Positions 21,062 to 30,431 of a DNA stretch of 39,500 nt are shown here, in pieces. The notes under the pieces were generated by a model. It saw nothing but the letters and a program-made list of their open reading frames with translations. It was not told the origin of the DNA and made no database searches. The position numbers and the translations under genes were made by a program. Numbering within the stretch: the first letter of the stretch is position 1; every line of letters begins with the position of its first letter. Location of the stretch: NCBI GenBank assembly GCA_001802375.1, contig MGXK01000055.1:1-39500 (forward strand), given 5' to 3'. Source of the DNA: Gammaproteobacteria bacterium RBG_16_51_14 (GTDB lineage: Bacteria > Pseudomonadota > Gammaproteobacteria > Eutrophobiales > Eutrophobiaceae).

Positions 21062-21658
21062 ATGAATAACAATGGAATTGACAGAAATCGTCGTCGTTTC
21101 CTCACCGCTGCCGCAACCGTAGTTGGAGGCGCCGGTGCAGTTGTCGCCGCCGTTCCGTTTGTCGCCGCTTTGAACCCGAGCGCCAAGACCAAGGCATTCG
21201 GCGCGCCGGTCGAAGTAGATGTCAGTGATCTGCAACCCGGGCAAAGAAAAGTTGTCCAGTGGCGGGGGAAACCAATATGGATCCTGCGCCGGGACAAGAA
21301 GGTATTGGAAGACCTGGCAGCCATGGATTCCATAGTGAGTGATCCAAAATCAGAAGAAGAGCAACAGCCTCTCTATGCCAGGAATGAATACCGGTCAGTC
21401 AAATCAGAGTATCTGGTGGTTATTGCTGTGTGTACCCATCTTGGCTGTGTTCCCGCCTATGTGACTGCAGATGAACCCCATAACCTGGGTAGTGACTGGA
21501 AAGGTGGTTTTTTCTGCCCCTGTCACGGCTCGTTTTTCGATCTGGCCGGGCGCGTCTTCAAGCGTAACCCGGCTCCGTCCAATCTGATTGTACCGCCCCA
21601 TCAATATCTGAGTGATACCCGCATCCTCATTGGCGATGATACAGGAGCAGTCTCATGA
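21062..21658 (+). CDS. petA: Ubiquinol-cytochrome c reductase Rieske iron-sulfur subunit
   Basis: This 198-residue subunit passes electrons from quinol to cytochrome c1. The N-terminus has a twin-arginine-type signal (RNRRRFLTAAA) that doubles as a membrane anchor. The 2Fe-2S site is complete: CTHLGC at residues 124-129 and CPCH at 152-155. Cys124, His126, Cys152 and His155 are the ligands by family rule, and Cys129 with Cys154 form the disulfide. It overlaps petB by four bases (ATGA), forming the operon petABC. Confidence 0.97.
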   Translation: MNNNGIDRNRRRFLTAAATVVGGAGAVVAAVPFVAALNPSAKTKAFGAPVEVDVSDLQPGQRKVVQWRGKPIWILRRDKKVLEDLAAMDSIVSDPKSEEEQQPLYARNEYRSVKSEYLVVIAVCTHLGCVPAYVTADEPHNLGSDWKGGFFCPCHGSFFDLAGRVFKRNPAPSNLIVPPHQYLSDTRILIGDDTGAVS

Positions 21659-22884
21659 ATAGCGTAACCAAGTTATTGGGTGGTCTTCTTGACTGGATCG
21701 ATGCCCGGTATCCACTGACAAAAACCTGGAATTATCATCTGGCCAGATATTATGCGCCAAAGAATTTTAATACCTGGTATTACACCGGTTCACTGGCTTT
21801 ATTGATAATGGCCATCATGCTTCTCACCGGCATCTGGTTGTCGATGGTTTACATCCCAACAGCGGCCGAGGCGTTTGCCTCGGTTGAGTTCATCATGCGC
21901 GATGTGGAATGGGGCTGGCTGCTTCGATATATCCATGCGGTAGGCGGATCAGCCTTTTTTATTATTATCTATCTGCATATGTATCGAGGCATGCTCTATG
22001 GTTCATATAAAAAGCCACGTGAGCTGGTGTGGATCGTTGGCATGCTGACATATTTTACTATGATGGGAATAGGCATCACGGGTTATATGCTGCCCTGGGG
22101 ACAGATGTCATACTGGGCGTTACAGGTTGTCATCTCCATGTTCGGCGCCATCCCCGTCTTCGGCGAGGACCTGGCACTCTGGCTCCGAGGTGACTATGTA
22201 GTATCGGGCGTAACCCTGACCCGTTTCTATGCCTTGCATGCTTGCGCGTTGCCATTGCTTTTACTGGGACTGGTCTTTGTGCATCTGATCGCCCTGCACG
22301 AGGTAGGATCAAACAATCCGGATGGTATTGAAATCAAGGCCAACAAGGATGCCAATGGTATTCCCTTGGATGGAATTCCATTCCACCCCTACTACTCAGT
22401 CAAGGATCTGGTGGGATTTGTTGTTTTTCTAATTATCTTTTCGGCTGTTATATTCTTTGCACCGGATATGTATGGCTATTTCCTTGAAGGTATCAATTTC
22501 GCCCCGGCCAACCCGCTGAGCACTCCGGAACATATCGTCCCTAACTGGTACTTCACTGCATACTATGCCATTCTGCGGGCAATCCCGGATAAATTTATCG
22601 GGGTTTGCGCGATGGGGCTTGCATCCGTTATATTCATCTTTTTACCCTGGTTGGATCGAAGTCCGGTCAAGTCCATTCGATATCGCGGCTGGAAATACCG
22701 TACCGCGCTTATTGCCTTTACAATCAGCTTTGTATCACTGAGTTGGCTGGGAACACAGTTGGCCACACCGGTTTTTGTCTGGATGGCACGATTTTTTACA
22801 CTGATCTATTTCGGCTTTTTCTTTTTGATGCCGTTTTATACCAGTACTGATAACGACAAACCGGTCCCAGATAGGATCCCGTAA
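21655..22884 (+). CDS. petB: Cytochrome b subunit of the bc1 complex
   Basis: The 409-residue membrane protein has about eight helices. The haem b ligands appear as His94, His108, His195 and His210. The last pair is spaced 14 residues apart, as I recall for gamma- and betaproteobacterial homologues. GYMLPWGQMSYW marks the Qo region. The Qo motif, PEWY in many bc1 complexes, here reads PNWY at residues 296-299, with Asn in the Glu position. The C-terminal helices follow after PDKFIGV. It overlaps petA by four bases and petC follows after two bases. Confidence 0.97.
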   Translation: MNSVTKLLGGLLDWIDARYPLTKTWNYHLARYYAPKNFNTWYYTGSLALLIMAIMLLTGIWLSMVYIPTAAEAFASVEFIMRDVEWGWLLRYIHAVGGSAFFIIIYLHMYRGMLYGSYKKPRELVWIVGMLTYFTMMGIGITGYMLPWGQMSYWALQVVISMFGAIPVFGEDLALWLRGDYVVSGVTLTRFYALHACALPLLLLGLVFVHLIALHEVGSNNPDGIEIKANKDANGIPLDGIPFHPYYSVKDLVGFVVFLIIFSAVIFFAPDMYGYFLEGINFAPANPLSTPEHIVPNWYFTAYYAILRAIPDKFIGVCAMGLASVIFIFLPWLDRSPVKSIRYRGWKYRTALIAFTISFVSLSWLGTQLATPVFVWMARFFTLIYFGFFFLMPFYTSTDNDKPVPDRIP

Positions 22885-22886
22885 TC

Positions 22887-23633
22887 ATGAATATGCGTCT
22901 CATGCTGTGTGTTATTCTTTATGCCCTGCCGTTGGCGCTTTTCGCCGCTGGTGGGAATCTTCATAGCTATCGTGCAGATGTTGATGTTTCTGACACCAAG
23001 TCTCTGCAACAGGGCGCACGTACTTTTGTCAATTATTGCATGGGGTGTCATTCTGCCAAATTCATGCGTTATAACAGGATGGGTGCAGATCTGGGTCTCA
23101 GTGACGAAATCCTTAAAGCGAATTTCATGTTCGGTACGGACAAGACGAGTGATCTCATGACCATCGCCATGAGCGACGAAGATGCCAAACAGATGTTTGG
23201 TGGTGTGGCCCCACCGGACTTGTCGGTAACAGCCCGCTATCGTGGCGCCGACTGGCTCACCACCTATTTCATGACGTTCTACCTGGATCCGGCGCGGCCA
23301 ATGGGGGTCAATAATCTGGCTTTCAAGGATGTCGGAATGCCGCATGCCTTAATGGAATTGCAGGGAGCACAGCGCGCAGTATACAAGACAGCTACCGATA
23401 CAAATGGCAAAGCAGTAAACGTAATCGATCACCTGGAGCTGGTGGCACCAGGCACACAAAATCAAAAAGAATATGAACAAACGGTACGTGATCTTGTCAA
23501 TTTCATGGTCTATCTGGGAGAGCCTGTCAGGCTGAAACGCCAACAAATAGGAATCTATGTAATAACATTCCTGTTTTTCCTTTTGGGTGTGGTTTATCTG
23601 ATGAAACGAGAATACTGGAAAGACATTCATTAA
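22887..23633 (+). CDS. petC: Cytochrome c1 subunit of the bc1 complex
   Basis: Cytochrome c1 takes electrons from the Rieske protein and gives them to soluble or membrane c-type cytochromes. The 248-residue protein has a signal peptide (MRLMLCVILYALPLALFAAGG), the haem site CMGCH followed by SAKFMRYNRMGADLG, and a likely Met ligand in the KDVGMPHAL segment. A C-terminal anchor (IGIYVITFLFFLLGVVYLM) ends with KREYWKDIH. It closes the petABC operon. Confidence 0.97.
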   Translation: MNMRLMLCVILYALPLALFAAGGNLHSYRADVDVSDTKSLQQGARTFVNYCMGCHSAKFMRYNRMGADLGLSDEILKANFMFGTDKTSDLMTIAMSDEDAKQMFGGVAPPDLSVTARYRGADWLTTYFMTFYLDPARPMGVNNLAFKDVGMPHALMELQGAQRAVYKTATDTNGKAVNVIDHLELVAPGTQNQKEYEQTVRDLVNFMVYLGEPVRLKRQQIGIYVITFLFFLLGVVYLMKREYWKDIH

Positions 23634-23653
23634 ATTCAGAATTCGAATTGTAG

Positions 23654-23659
23654 TATAAT
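23654..23659 (+). promoter_or_regulatory. Probable -10 box for sspAB
   Basis: A perfect TATAAT lies 34 bases before the sspA start. The -35 region is weak (TTAAAT at about 23630-23635). An AATTCGAATT palindrome sits between them. This suggests sspA has its own promoter separate from petABC. Confidence 0.45.
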
Positions 23660-23692
23660 CCGCACCACTTAATCTGTTCACAGGGGAAAACA

Positions 23693-24319
23693 ATGGCTAG
23701 TGTAGCCAACAGGCGTTCCGCCATGGTTCTATATTCGGATACAACCAGTCCGCTAGGGCATAGTGTCCGTATTGTGCTGGCTGAGAAGGACATCAATGTC
23801 GAGATCAATTATGTTGATGATGAACGTCCTGAGGAACTGAACGATCTCAATCCATATAACTCAATATTGACTTTAATCGACCGTGAGCTTGTGCTTTATG
23901 ATGCCCAGATCATCATGGAATATCTCGACGAACGCTTTCCACATCCACCTTTAATGCCGGTTGATCCGGTGTCCAGGGCAAGCAACAAGCAGTTGCGCTA
24001 TCGTGTCATGCGTGATCTGTATTCTGTTATCGAGGAGCTTCACAGTAGTAATGAGATAGCGGCAGCAAATGCCAAAAAAACGCTGCGGGATAATTTAACG
24101 GCGATCGCTCCCGCTTTTACCCAGAAGCCCTATTTCATGTCGGATGATTATACCCTGGTTGATTGTTGTATGGCCCCCCTGTTATGGCGACTAGCATACT
24201 ATGGTTTGAAGCTGCCGTCGTCAGCCCGGGCGTTACAACAATACGCAGAACGACTGTTCGAGAAGGAGACATTTCGATCCAGCCTTTCTGAGGCGGAACG
24301 TGAATTCAATGTAACCTGA
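23693..24319 (+). CDS. sspA: Stringent starvation protein A
   Basis: SspA is a glutathione-transferase-like protein without enzyme activity that binds RNA polymerase and adjusts stationary-phase and stress transcription. The 208-residue protein shows LYSDTTSPLGHSVRIVLAEKDI at the thioredoxin-like start, then LNPYNSILTLIDRELVLYDAQIIMEYLDERFPHPPLMPVDP, and a helical C-terminal domain. An AGGGGA ribosome site precedes the ATG. It is paired with sspB, as in most gammaproteobacteria. Confidence 0.95.
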   Translation: MASVANRRSAMVLYSDTTSPLGHSVRIVLAEKDINVEINYVDDERPEELNDLNPYNSILTLIDRELVLYDAQIIMEYLDERFPHPPLMPVDPVSRASNKQLRYRVMRDLYSVIEELHSSNEIAAANAKKTLRDNLTAIAPAFTQKPYFMSDDYTLVDCCMAPLLWRLAYYGLKLPSSARALQQYAERLFEKETFRSSLSEAEREFNVT

Positions 24320-24355
24320 CAGGTGGTCCTGGTTTCCTCTTTCTGAGTTCATCTG

Positions 24356-24730
24356 ATGCATACGATAAGTTCAAATCGGCCTTACCTGGTCCGTGCCCTC
24401 TATGAGTGGATAACGGATAATAATATGACCCCGCATCTTCTCGTCAATGCTGCCATCGAGGGAGTACACGTCCCGGAAAAAAGGATTGAGGACGGCAAGA
24501 TCGTCCTGAATATCGCGCCCGGTGCAACCAGGGATCTGGAACTTGGCAATGAATGGATCCTGTTCAATGCCCGGTTTGATTGTAAACCCTTTGCGATACG
24601 AATTCCCGTCAACGCCATCCTCGCTGTTTATGCCAGGGAAAACGGGCAAGGGATGATCTTCCCCGAGGAATCACCCCCTGGATCCGGAAAGGCAAAATCA
24701 TCAAAACCCAGGCTCAGGGTGATCAAATAA
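24356..24730 (+). CDS. sspB: ClpXP specificity-enhancing factor SspB
   Basis: SspB binds ssrA-tagged proteins from stalled ribosomes and delivers them to ClpXP. The 124-residue protein has the folded substrate-binding domain (RPYLVRALYEWITDNNMTPHLLVNA, then the NEWILFNARFDCKPFAIRIPVNAILAVYARENGQGM region). A flexible tail ends in PRLRVIK, the short ClpX-docking motif. It lies 36 bases after sspA. The 145 bases after it, before the convergent DUF255 gene, hold no clear terminator. Confidence 0.95.
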   Translation: MHTISSNRPYLVRALYEWITDNNMTPHLLVNAAIEGVHVPEKRIEDGKIVLNIAPGATRDLELGNEWILFNARFDCKPFAIRIPVNAILAVYARENGQGMIFPEESPPGSGKAKSSKPRLRVIK

Positions 24731-24875
24731 AAAGCGGCTGCACGCTGGTCCGGATGCGTCTCCCCCGGTTTTGATGCAAGAGGCCCGGGTTTTTACTGCA
24801 GGCGGTTCCGGTTTTACGATTAGAAAACACAGCAGGATGGCATTCATTCGACGTTACCGGGCAATTTGAAAAAAC

Positions 24876-27362
24876 CTAATCATCGCCCTCCATATCCCGG
24901 GAAAACTGCACGGGGAAGAGGCTTAAAACCAGACTTTCAGGCGGCAGGCATAGCTCATCATTACAGGCCTGGATATCAAGATGGACAGGAGGAGGAACTT
25001 TCAACTGGTTTGAGTCGGCAACACCCGGTTTACCAATCCTGGCACGTATTTCAATATTGTTTTCATAAAGCGCAAGTTCATCCTGCTGGAAACCAAGTTT
25101 CTTAATGAGTGGTGATGGATATTCGACGTCATATAAATGCCATCCGGATTGATCACTGTTCATCCGAAGCCCGGTTGCTTTCAGATAACGATCCAGCGGT
25201 TGATGTGCATTGATATGCCATCCCGGGGCGATTCTGACGGTTACTGTCAGGAGGGTTTGCGCATGTCCATCCGGCTTGACGGTCACCTCTGCAACGACAT
25301 TGCCCCTGCTGCCGTATTGCAATGTATTCTGTTCACCATAGAGTAATTCAGCAGTGCCGGTCAGCAGATAGGAATGGGCATGCGGATGCTGTTTTATCTC
25401 ACTTGAGAATGCCGCCAGGGTAGCCTCTGCATGGTCAAGATAAATCTCCTTGCCGGTGCGTCTGGCCAGTTTTGTCAGGACACGCAAGGCAACTGAATTC
25501 CCTGAAGGGCTTGCCGAGTCACTGGCCTCCTTTGGCCGTGCCGGCAATAGTGATTCAGTTAAACCAGCGTTCATGAAAAAACCGCCTGCCTCTGTGTCCC
25601 AGAACAGATCAATCATATGCAGGGTTACCTTTTCGGCCTGCGCAAGCCAGGATAAATGATTGGTCCTGTCGTAGAGTGAAACTAGCGCCTCAGCAAAACA
25701 GGCATAATCCTCCTGCCTGGCCTCGATCGAGGTATGATCTCCAAGGCTGGCGCGCCAGTACCGGCCTGAATCATCCCGGTTTTTTGTCAGGATGTAATTT
25801 GCTGCATTGACAGCGGTATCCAGATAACGTGGTTCCTGGAATATCATTGCAGCATCGGCAAAGGCGCTGATCATCATGCCATTCCACGCGGTTATAATTT
25901 TGTCATCACGTAGCGGGGCAGGGCGTTTGTTTCTGGCCAACCGTAACTTTGCCTTGAGACGTTCGAGAGATACTGATAATTCCGGTAAAGGCAGGTTTTC
26001 CCTGCTGGCATAGTCTTGCAGAGCGACGGGCAGGTAAAGGATATTCCTGCCTTCAAAATTACCTTGTGGCGTTATGTTAAAGACCCCAATGGCAAGTTCT
26101 GCTTCCGCCGGGGGCAGTGCATTTTCAATCTGGTTAATGTCCCAGAGGAAAAAGTTACCCTCCCCACCCTCGCTGTCGGCATCGGTTGCAGAATAAAAAC
26201 CGCCTTCAGGGGAAGTCATCTCCCGGAGGATATAATCCAGGGTCTCACGGGCTATGCGTGCATATTCCGGTTTGCCGGTGATTTGGTATGCCCTGAGATA
26301 AATGCGTACCAGGTTGGCCTGGTTATAAAGCATTTTCTCAAAGTGGGGGACAAGCCAGCGATTGTCGGTCGAATAGCGATGAAAGCCTCCTCCGATCTGA
26401 TCGTAAATCCCCCCCCGGGCCATCGCATTCAGGCTGTGTTCGATGGCGGTAAGTGTTGACATGTCACCGTTGCGCTGCACCGCTTCAAGAAGAAGGAAAA
26501 GATACGGTTCATTGGGGAATTTGGGTGCCTGGCCAAAGCCGCCTTCCCGCCGGTCATAGTGCGCGAGAATATGGGTCACAGCCTGATTTATAACCGTGAG
26601 ATCAATACGTTGGGCATCACGTCGTGATGCCATGGCGCGTCTGACCCCGGTCATTATCTGTTCTGACTGATCCTGAATAAGCTCTCTCCGGGTTTCCCAG
26701 GCCTCGTTGACACGCTGCAGGATGTCCTTGAATTGTTCGGGCGGATAATAGGTGCCGCTGAAAAACGGGTTGCCCTCCTGGGTGAGGAAACTGCTCATCG
26801 GCCAGCCGCCATGACCTGATGTCAGCATGACTGCGGTCATGTAGATCGCATCGACATCGGGAAGAAGTTCACGATCCACCTTTATGGATACAAAATTTTC
26901 ATTCATCAAGCGTGCTATATCTGCATTGTCAAAACTTTCATGTTCCATGACATGACACCAGTGGCATGTGGAGTAACCAATGGAGAGGAATATGGGCTTG
27001 TCTTCGTCCCTTGCTTTTTTGAAGGCCTCCGGTCCCCACGCATACCAGTCAACCGGGTTATGCGCATGCTGAAGCAGATATGGTGAGTCCTCAAGGATTA
27101 ACCTGTTGATAAACACAGGTTGGCCATTTTCCAGCAGGTGTTTTGTTCTCGGAAGGTAAGCGGTTCCCCTTGCCGCGAGTGCAGCTCGAAGTTGTGTTTC
27201 GACTTCGATGGGGCGGGGAGGCATTACAGGAGTATCCGTCTGGATCATTCCGGTGTCAGGTGAAGGATCAGCATCGCTGTGCTGTTCTGCCGCAAGGCAG
27301 TAAACAAATGAGGACAGCAGGAAAAGAATACACCAATTAAATCTGACATCGAATGAATTCAT
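24876..27362 (-). CDS. Exported thioredoxin/DUF255 (YyaL-like) protein with DsbD-alpha-like C-terminus
   Basis: The 828-residue protein begins with a signal peptide ([16 protein letters not shown]). Residues about 85-250 form the DUF255 thioredoxin-like domain with the motif [16 protein letters not shown] (Cys133 and Cys136). The middle is the (alpha/alpha)6-barrel-like region of the YyaL/spermatogenesis-associated 20 family, containing [21 protein letters not shown]. From about residue 690 the sequence resembles the N-terminal domain of DsbD (PF11412-like): [14 protein letters not shown] and [11 protein letters not shown] with Cys800 and Cys805. The product is probably periplasmic and handles thiols. 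The actual substrate is unknown. Joining a DsbD-alpha-like domain to this family is the noteworthy point. Confidence 0.85.
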   Translation of the reverse strand: MNSFDVRFNWCILFLLSSFVYCLAAEQHSDADPSPDTGMIQTDTPVMPPRPIEVETQLRAALAARGTAYLPRTKHLLENGQPVFINRLILEDSPYLLQHAHNPVDWYAWGPEAFKKARDEDKPIFLSIGYSTCHWCHVMEHESFDNADIARLMNENFVSIKVDRELLPDVDAIYMTAVMLTSGHGGWPMSSFLTQEGNPFFSGTYYPPEQFKDILQRVNEAWETRRELIQDQSEQIMTGVRRAMASRRDAQRIDLTVINQAVTHILAHYDRREGGFGQAPKFPNEPYLFLLLEAVQRNGDMSTLTAIEHSLNAMARGGIYDQIGGGFHRYSTDNRWLVPHFEKMLYNQANLVRIYLRAYQITGKPEYARIARETLDYILREMTSPEGGFYSATDADSEGGEGNFFLWDINQIENALPPAEAELAIGVFNITPQGNFEGRNILYLPVALQDYASRENLPLPELSVSLERLKAKLRLARNKRPAPLRDDKIITAWNGMMISAFADAAMIFQEPRYLDTAVNAANYILTKNRDDSGRYWRASLGDHTSIEARQEDYACFAEALVSLYDRTNHLSWLAQAEKVTLHMIDLFWDTEAGGFFMNAGLTESLLPARPKEASDSASPSGNSVALRVLTKLARRTGKEIYLDHAEATLAAFSSEIKQHPHAHSYLLTGTAELLYGEQNTLQYGSRGNVVAEVTVKPDGHAQTLLTVTVRIAPGWHINAHQPLDRYLKATGLRMNSDQSGWHLYDVEYPSPLIKKLGFQQDELALYENNIEIRARIGKPGVADSNQLKVPPPVHLDIQACNDELCLPPESLVLSLFPVQFSRDMEGDD

Positions 27363-27620
27363 GGTGATTACTTAGAATGTTAAATGATATATATCAAGCT
27401 TTATATAACTATACTTTAGTCTTTATACCGGTTGATTTTTTATCATTGGACTGGAATTTTCCATTTTTATATACAATTGATTATTCATGATTGAGGTAAT
27501 AATGCGGATATCACCATTTCCTGGTACGTCTTTTCTCAAAATACATCCTGCCCAATCCGCATGGCCTGGCGGCAAACGGATCGGCTGCGAATGAGCTGTT
27601 TGACGTCAATCATGATATGT
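27363..27620. other. AT-rich gap before the IS element
   Basis: No supported gene is present. The first 140 bases are AT-rich and should hold the DUF255 promoter. Near the IS the palindrome TGACGTCA (27601-27608) and a TATAAC (27620-27625) occur. Before the insertion these would have stood directly in front of the antitoxin gene now at 28937, so they are probably parts of its old control region. Confidence 0.45.
27384..27397 (-). promoter_or_regulatory. FNR/Anr-like box upstream of the DUF255 gene
   Basis: On the minus strand the sequence is TTGAT-ATAT-ATCAT, nine of ten matches to the FNR/Anr consensus TTGAT-N4-ATCAA. It contains the 12-bp palindrome TGATATATATCA. Its centre lies 28 bases before the start codon, so if real it could block or sit just beside the promoter. 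The surrounding DNA is very AT-rich, so a chance match is possible. Confidence 0.35.
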
Positions 27621-28913
27621 ATAACTTCTCACTGCTGTCCCGTTAACTTTCACAACAAAGCCAACTGATTATATAGAGAGTTGTTTGTTGTGAGGTGGGC
27701 CGCCCCGTAATAAAGCTAACAAATCTCTTTTTGCAAACAGATTGAGTTGTAATAAACGTAATATCTGCTGCATGCTTTTGTTCAGTTTTGACTGGAATTT
27801 GATAAAGGCCAGCAGGAGATAAACACACAAGGCGATCCAGATTTGTGTCATCACTGCATTCTTGCTTGTGCCGATGAAGGACTTGATTTTCAAATTTTGT
27901 TTAATCCATTTGAAGAATAATTCCACCTGCCAACGGGCCTTGCATATATCGGCAATGGTCTTGGCTGCCAGTTTGAAATTGTTGGTCAAAAAAACATAGT
28001 GCTTACTGGTCTCGGGATCGCGATATCCGATACGACGCAGTGGAACAGGGCATTTTTTTACCGTCTGAATACCAGCGAATTCAATGGTTTGATCGCTACT
28101 CAGGCCCTGCTTCCTGGTGACCTCCCGGCGTTCAATGACACTATAATCGGCATTGGACTTCTGACGGGTGACAAAGAATATTCCTTTCTCAGTCAATTGG
28201 TTAAACCAGGCATAGTCGTTATAGCCACGGTCAATGGCGACCATACTGCCTTGCGGGAATTCCAATGTACGGCCCACTTCAATATCCGATATTTTACCCG
28301 TCGTCACAGTAACCAACTCAAGCAGATAAGCCTTATGATTCAAACCCGCATGAAGTTTGATGGCACCTTTGGTTGAACGGAAGTCAGCCCATGGAAAGAC
28401 AGACAGGCACAAGTCAATGGCAGACGCATCCAGTGAATATAACGGATGATTGAAACGAAAATTGTGGCCAGGTATTATGCCCTGACAACGGCGCAATAGT
28501 TTTCCAAACAAGGCTTCCTATAACGTATAAGGTTTATCTTCGTTGATGCGAGACAGATTCGAGCGCGAGAGTTTGGCACTGCCTAAATGATAAAGTCGAT
28601 GCGCCTGGGCGGACAAGTTTTCTACCATGTCACGCAGGCTGCTTCGACCTGACAGTTGTGCCATAGCGAGTGTCACGAATTGCGACCATCGGGTGGCGGT
28701 ACGGAACGAACGACCATGATGGTGCTGATTTGCCAGGGTCTCGAATTCATGTCCCGGCACCAATTTTAGTATTTGCAAGAAGATCGTATTACCATGTGCC
28801 ATGGCCTGATTCCCCTATTTGATTCAATTAGTTATGCAAAACATATTGTACCAAATCATGGTTGAATCAGGCCTGTTTTCTTGGCTGTTAACGGGACAGC
28901 AGTGATAACTTCT
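27621..28913. mobile_element. IS4-family insertion sequence with 9-bp target duplication
   Basis: The element spans 27630-28904 (1275 bp). Its ends are perfect 18-bp inverted repeats: CACTGCTGTCCCGTTAAC at 27630-27647 and its complement at 28887-28904. ATAACTTCT flanks it directly on both sides (27621-27629 and 28905-28913), a clean 9-bp target duplication typical of IS4-family transposition. The intact ends and duplication point to a recent insertion. The single transposase gene carries an in-frame stop. Removing the element and one repeat joins 27629 to 28914, a short distance from the antitoxin start. Confidence 0.93.
27669..28802 (-). pseudogene. IS4-family transposase broken by one in-frame amber codon
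   Basis: The first 94 codons (MAHGNTIFLQILKLVPGHEFE onward) match the DUF4372 N-terminal domain of IS4-type transposases. They end at a TAG at 28520-28518. The same frame then runs on without a break for about 282 codons. This part holds the DDE domain: Asp in LDASAIDLC, Asp in VAIDRGYNDY and Glu in the signature ARWQVELFFKWIKQ. Homologues usually have an aromatic residue before EALF here, so one base change from a Tyr codon would explain the stop. Unless the amber codon is read through, no full transposase is made. Confidence 0.9.
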
Positions 28914-28936
28914 AAAAAAACCATCGGGAAAGGATT

Positions 28937-29180
28937 ATGACGACGACGATTACGAGTAAAGGTCAGGTAACCATTCCCAAGCCTGTACGCAACAAACTGA
29001 AGCTGCACGCCGGTGATCGGCTGGACCTTAGCGTGGAATCTGATGGTTCAGTACGGAGCGTGCCGGTTACGTCTTCCATCAGGCATCAGGGAATTAAAGG
29101 GACTGTTGCCGGCGCCAAAGCGGATACTCAATCTGGATGATATGGATGATGCCATTGCCAGAGGGGCAGCAAAAAGATGA
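28937..29180 (+). pseudogene. AbrB/MazE-type antitoxin gene with a frameshift
   Basis: The frame from ATG 28937 reads TTTITSKGQVTIPKPVRNKL, LHAGDRLDLSVESDGSVR and VPVTSS, a swapped-hairpin AbrB domain as in VapB-type antitoxins. Near 29096 it leaves the expected reading. The +1 frame continues as KGLLPAPKRILNLDDMDDAI and ends ARGAAKR at 29178-29180, the normal tail of this family. One extra base (or two lost) accounts for it. An AAAGGA ribosome site precedes the ATG. The DNA-binding half would still be made, fused to a short out-of-frame tail, but the toxin-binding tail is lost. Confidence 0.85.
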
Positions 29181-29218
29181 TCGGGCCGGATACGAATGTC
29201 CTGGCATGGTACATCTCA
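29177..29218 (+). pseudogene. Stub of a PIN-domain toxin
   Basis: An ATG overlapping the antitoxin tail stop (ATGA) begins MIGPDTNVLAWYI, the usual first strand of PIN toxins with the first catalytic Asp. The similarity ends after about 13 residues, where the end of the dolP-like gene begins on the other strand. Only the extreme 5' end of the toxin gene remains, so no RNase can be made. It confirms that the module was a VapBC-type pair. Confidence 0.75.
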
Positions 29219-29794
29219 TTTCACATATTCGAACAATTTCACCACCTTCTGAACACCACCGACCTGGCGGGCTGCATCAGTTGCTATGTCCGATTCCTCG
29301 CGGGTCAGCAGTCCCATCAGATAAACCACCCCGTTTTCCGTCACAACCTTTACCCGTGTCCCGTCAAAATTCTTCAGCGTCATTACCTTCGTTTTTACCT
29401 TTGTGGTAATCAGCGTATCACTGCTCCGTGACACCATGGAACTCGGTGCGGCGATCTTGATTTCGTTATGAACATGAGTAACCTTCGGGAGGTTACGGAT
29501 AATTTCGATTGCCCTGTTGCGAAGTTCTTCATCCGGTGCCTCACCGCTGACCAGGACAATTGTGTTATAGCTGGTCACATTGAGATGTGTCTGCTCGTTC
29601 AGCTCCTTGTCAGCATATAAGGCCTTGACCGCCCTGAGTTCGATACTCTCATCCTCAATAACAGTACCGGTTGTCCTGCGGTCATAGGCAACGGCCGCGC
29701 CTGTTGCCCCGCCTGTTACCAAAGCAGCTGCACAGGCGTACAGAAGAGGCACCAGCATTAACAAAAATCCAAACCGTAGATAATTTTGTTTCAT
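29216..29794 (-). CDS. dolP: BON-domain outer-membrane lipoprotein DolP
   Basis: The 192-residue protein has a lipoprotein signal (MKQNYLRFGFLLMLVPLLYACA, lipobox LLYAC) and two BON domains. The first runs from about residue 50 (LRAVKALYADKELNEQTHLNV to VTHVHNEIKI) and the second ends GGVQKVVKLFEYVK. DolP (YraP) sits on the inner face of the outer membrane and supports envelope integrity and the BAM complex. It follows diaA by seven bases, the order of the yraNOP cluster. The toxin stub abuts its 3' end. Confidence 0.92.
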   Translation of the reverse strand: MKQNYLRFGFLLMLVPLLYACAAALVTGGATGAAVAYDRRTTGTVIEDESIELRAVKALYADKELNEQTHLNVTSYNTIVLVSGEAPDEELRNRAIEIIRNLPKVTHVHNEIKIAAPSSMVSRSSDTLITTKVKTKVMTLKNFDGTRVKVVTENGVVYLMGLLTREESDIATDAARQVGGVQKVVKLFEYVK

Positions 29795-29801
29795 AAGTAT
29801 T

Positions 29802-30404
<603 letters not shown>

Positions 30405-30431
30405 TTAAAAACAGGATTGTTGACTGATCAA

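Noticed and set aside
20924-21244. Upstream extension of the DegS/AlgW-type protease by 107 codons
   Set aside because: The extension would cross the divergent petA start region and is not protein-like; starting at 20923 gives the expected membrane anchor.
27502-27594. 30-codon frame (MRISPFPGTSF...) before the IS
   Set aside because: Very short, no family match, and inside a region better explained as regulatory DNA.
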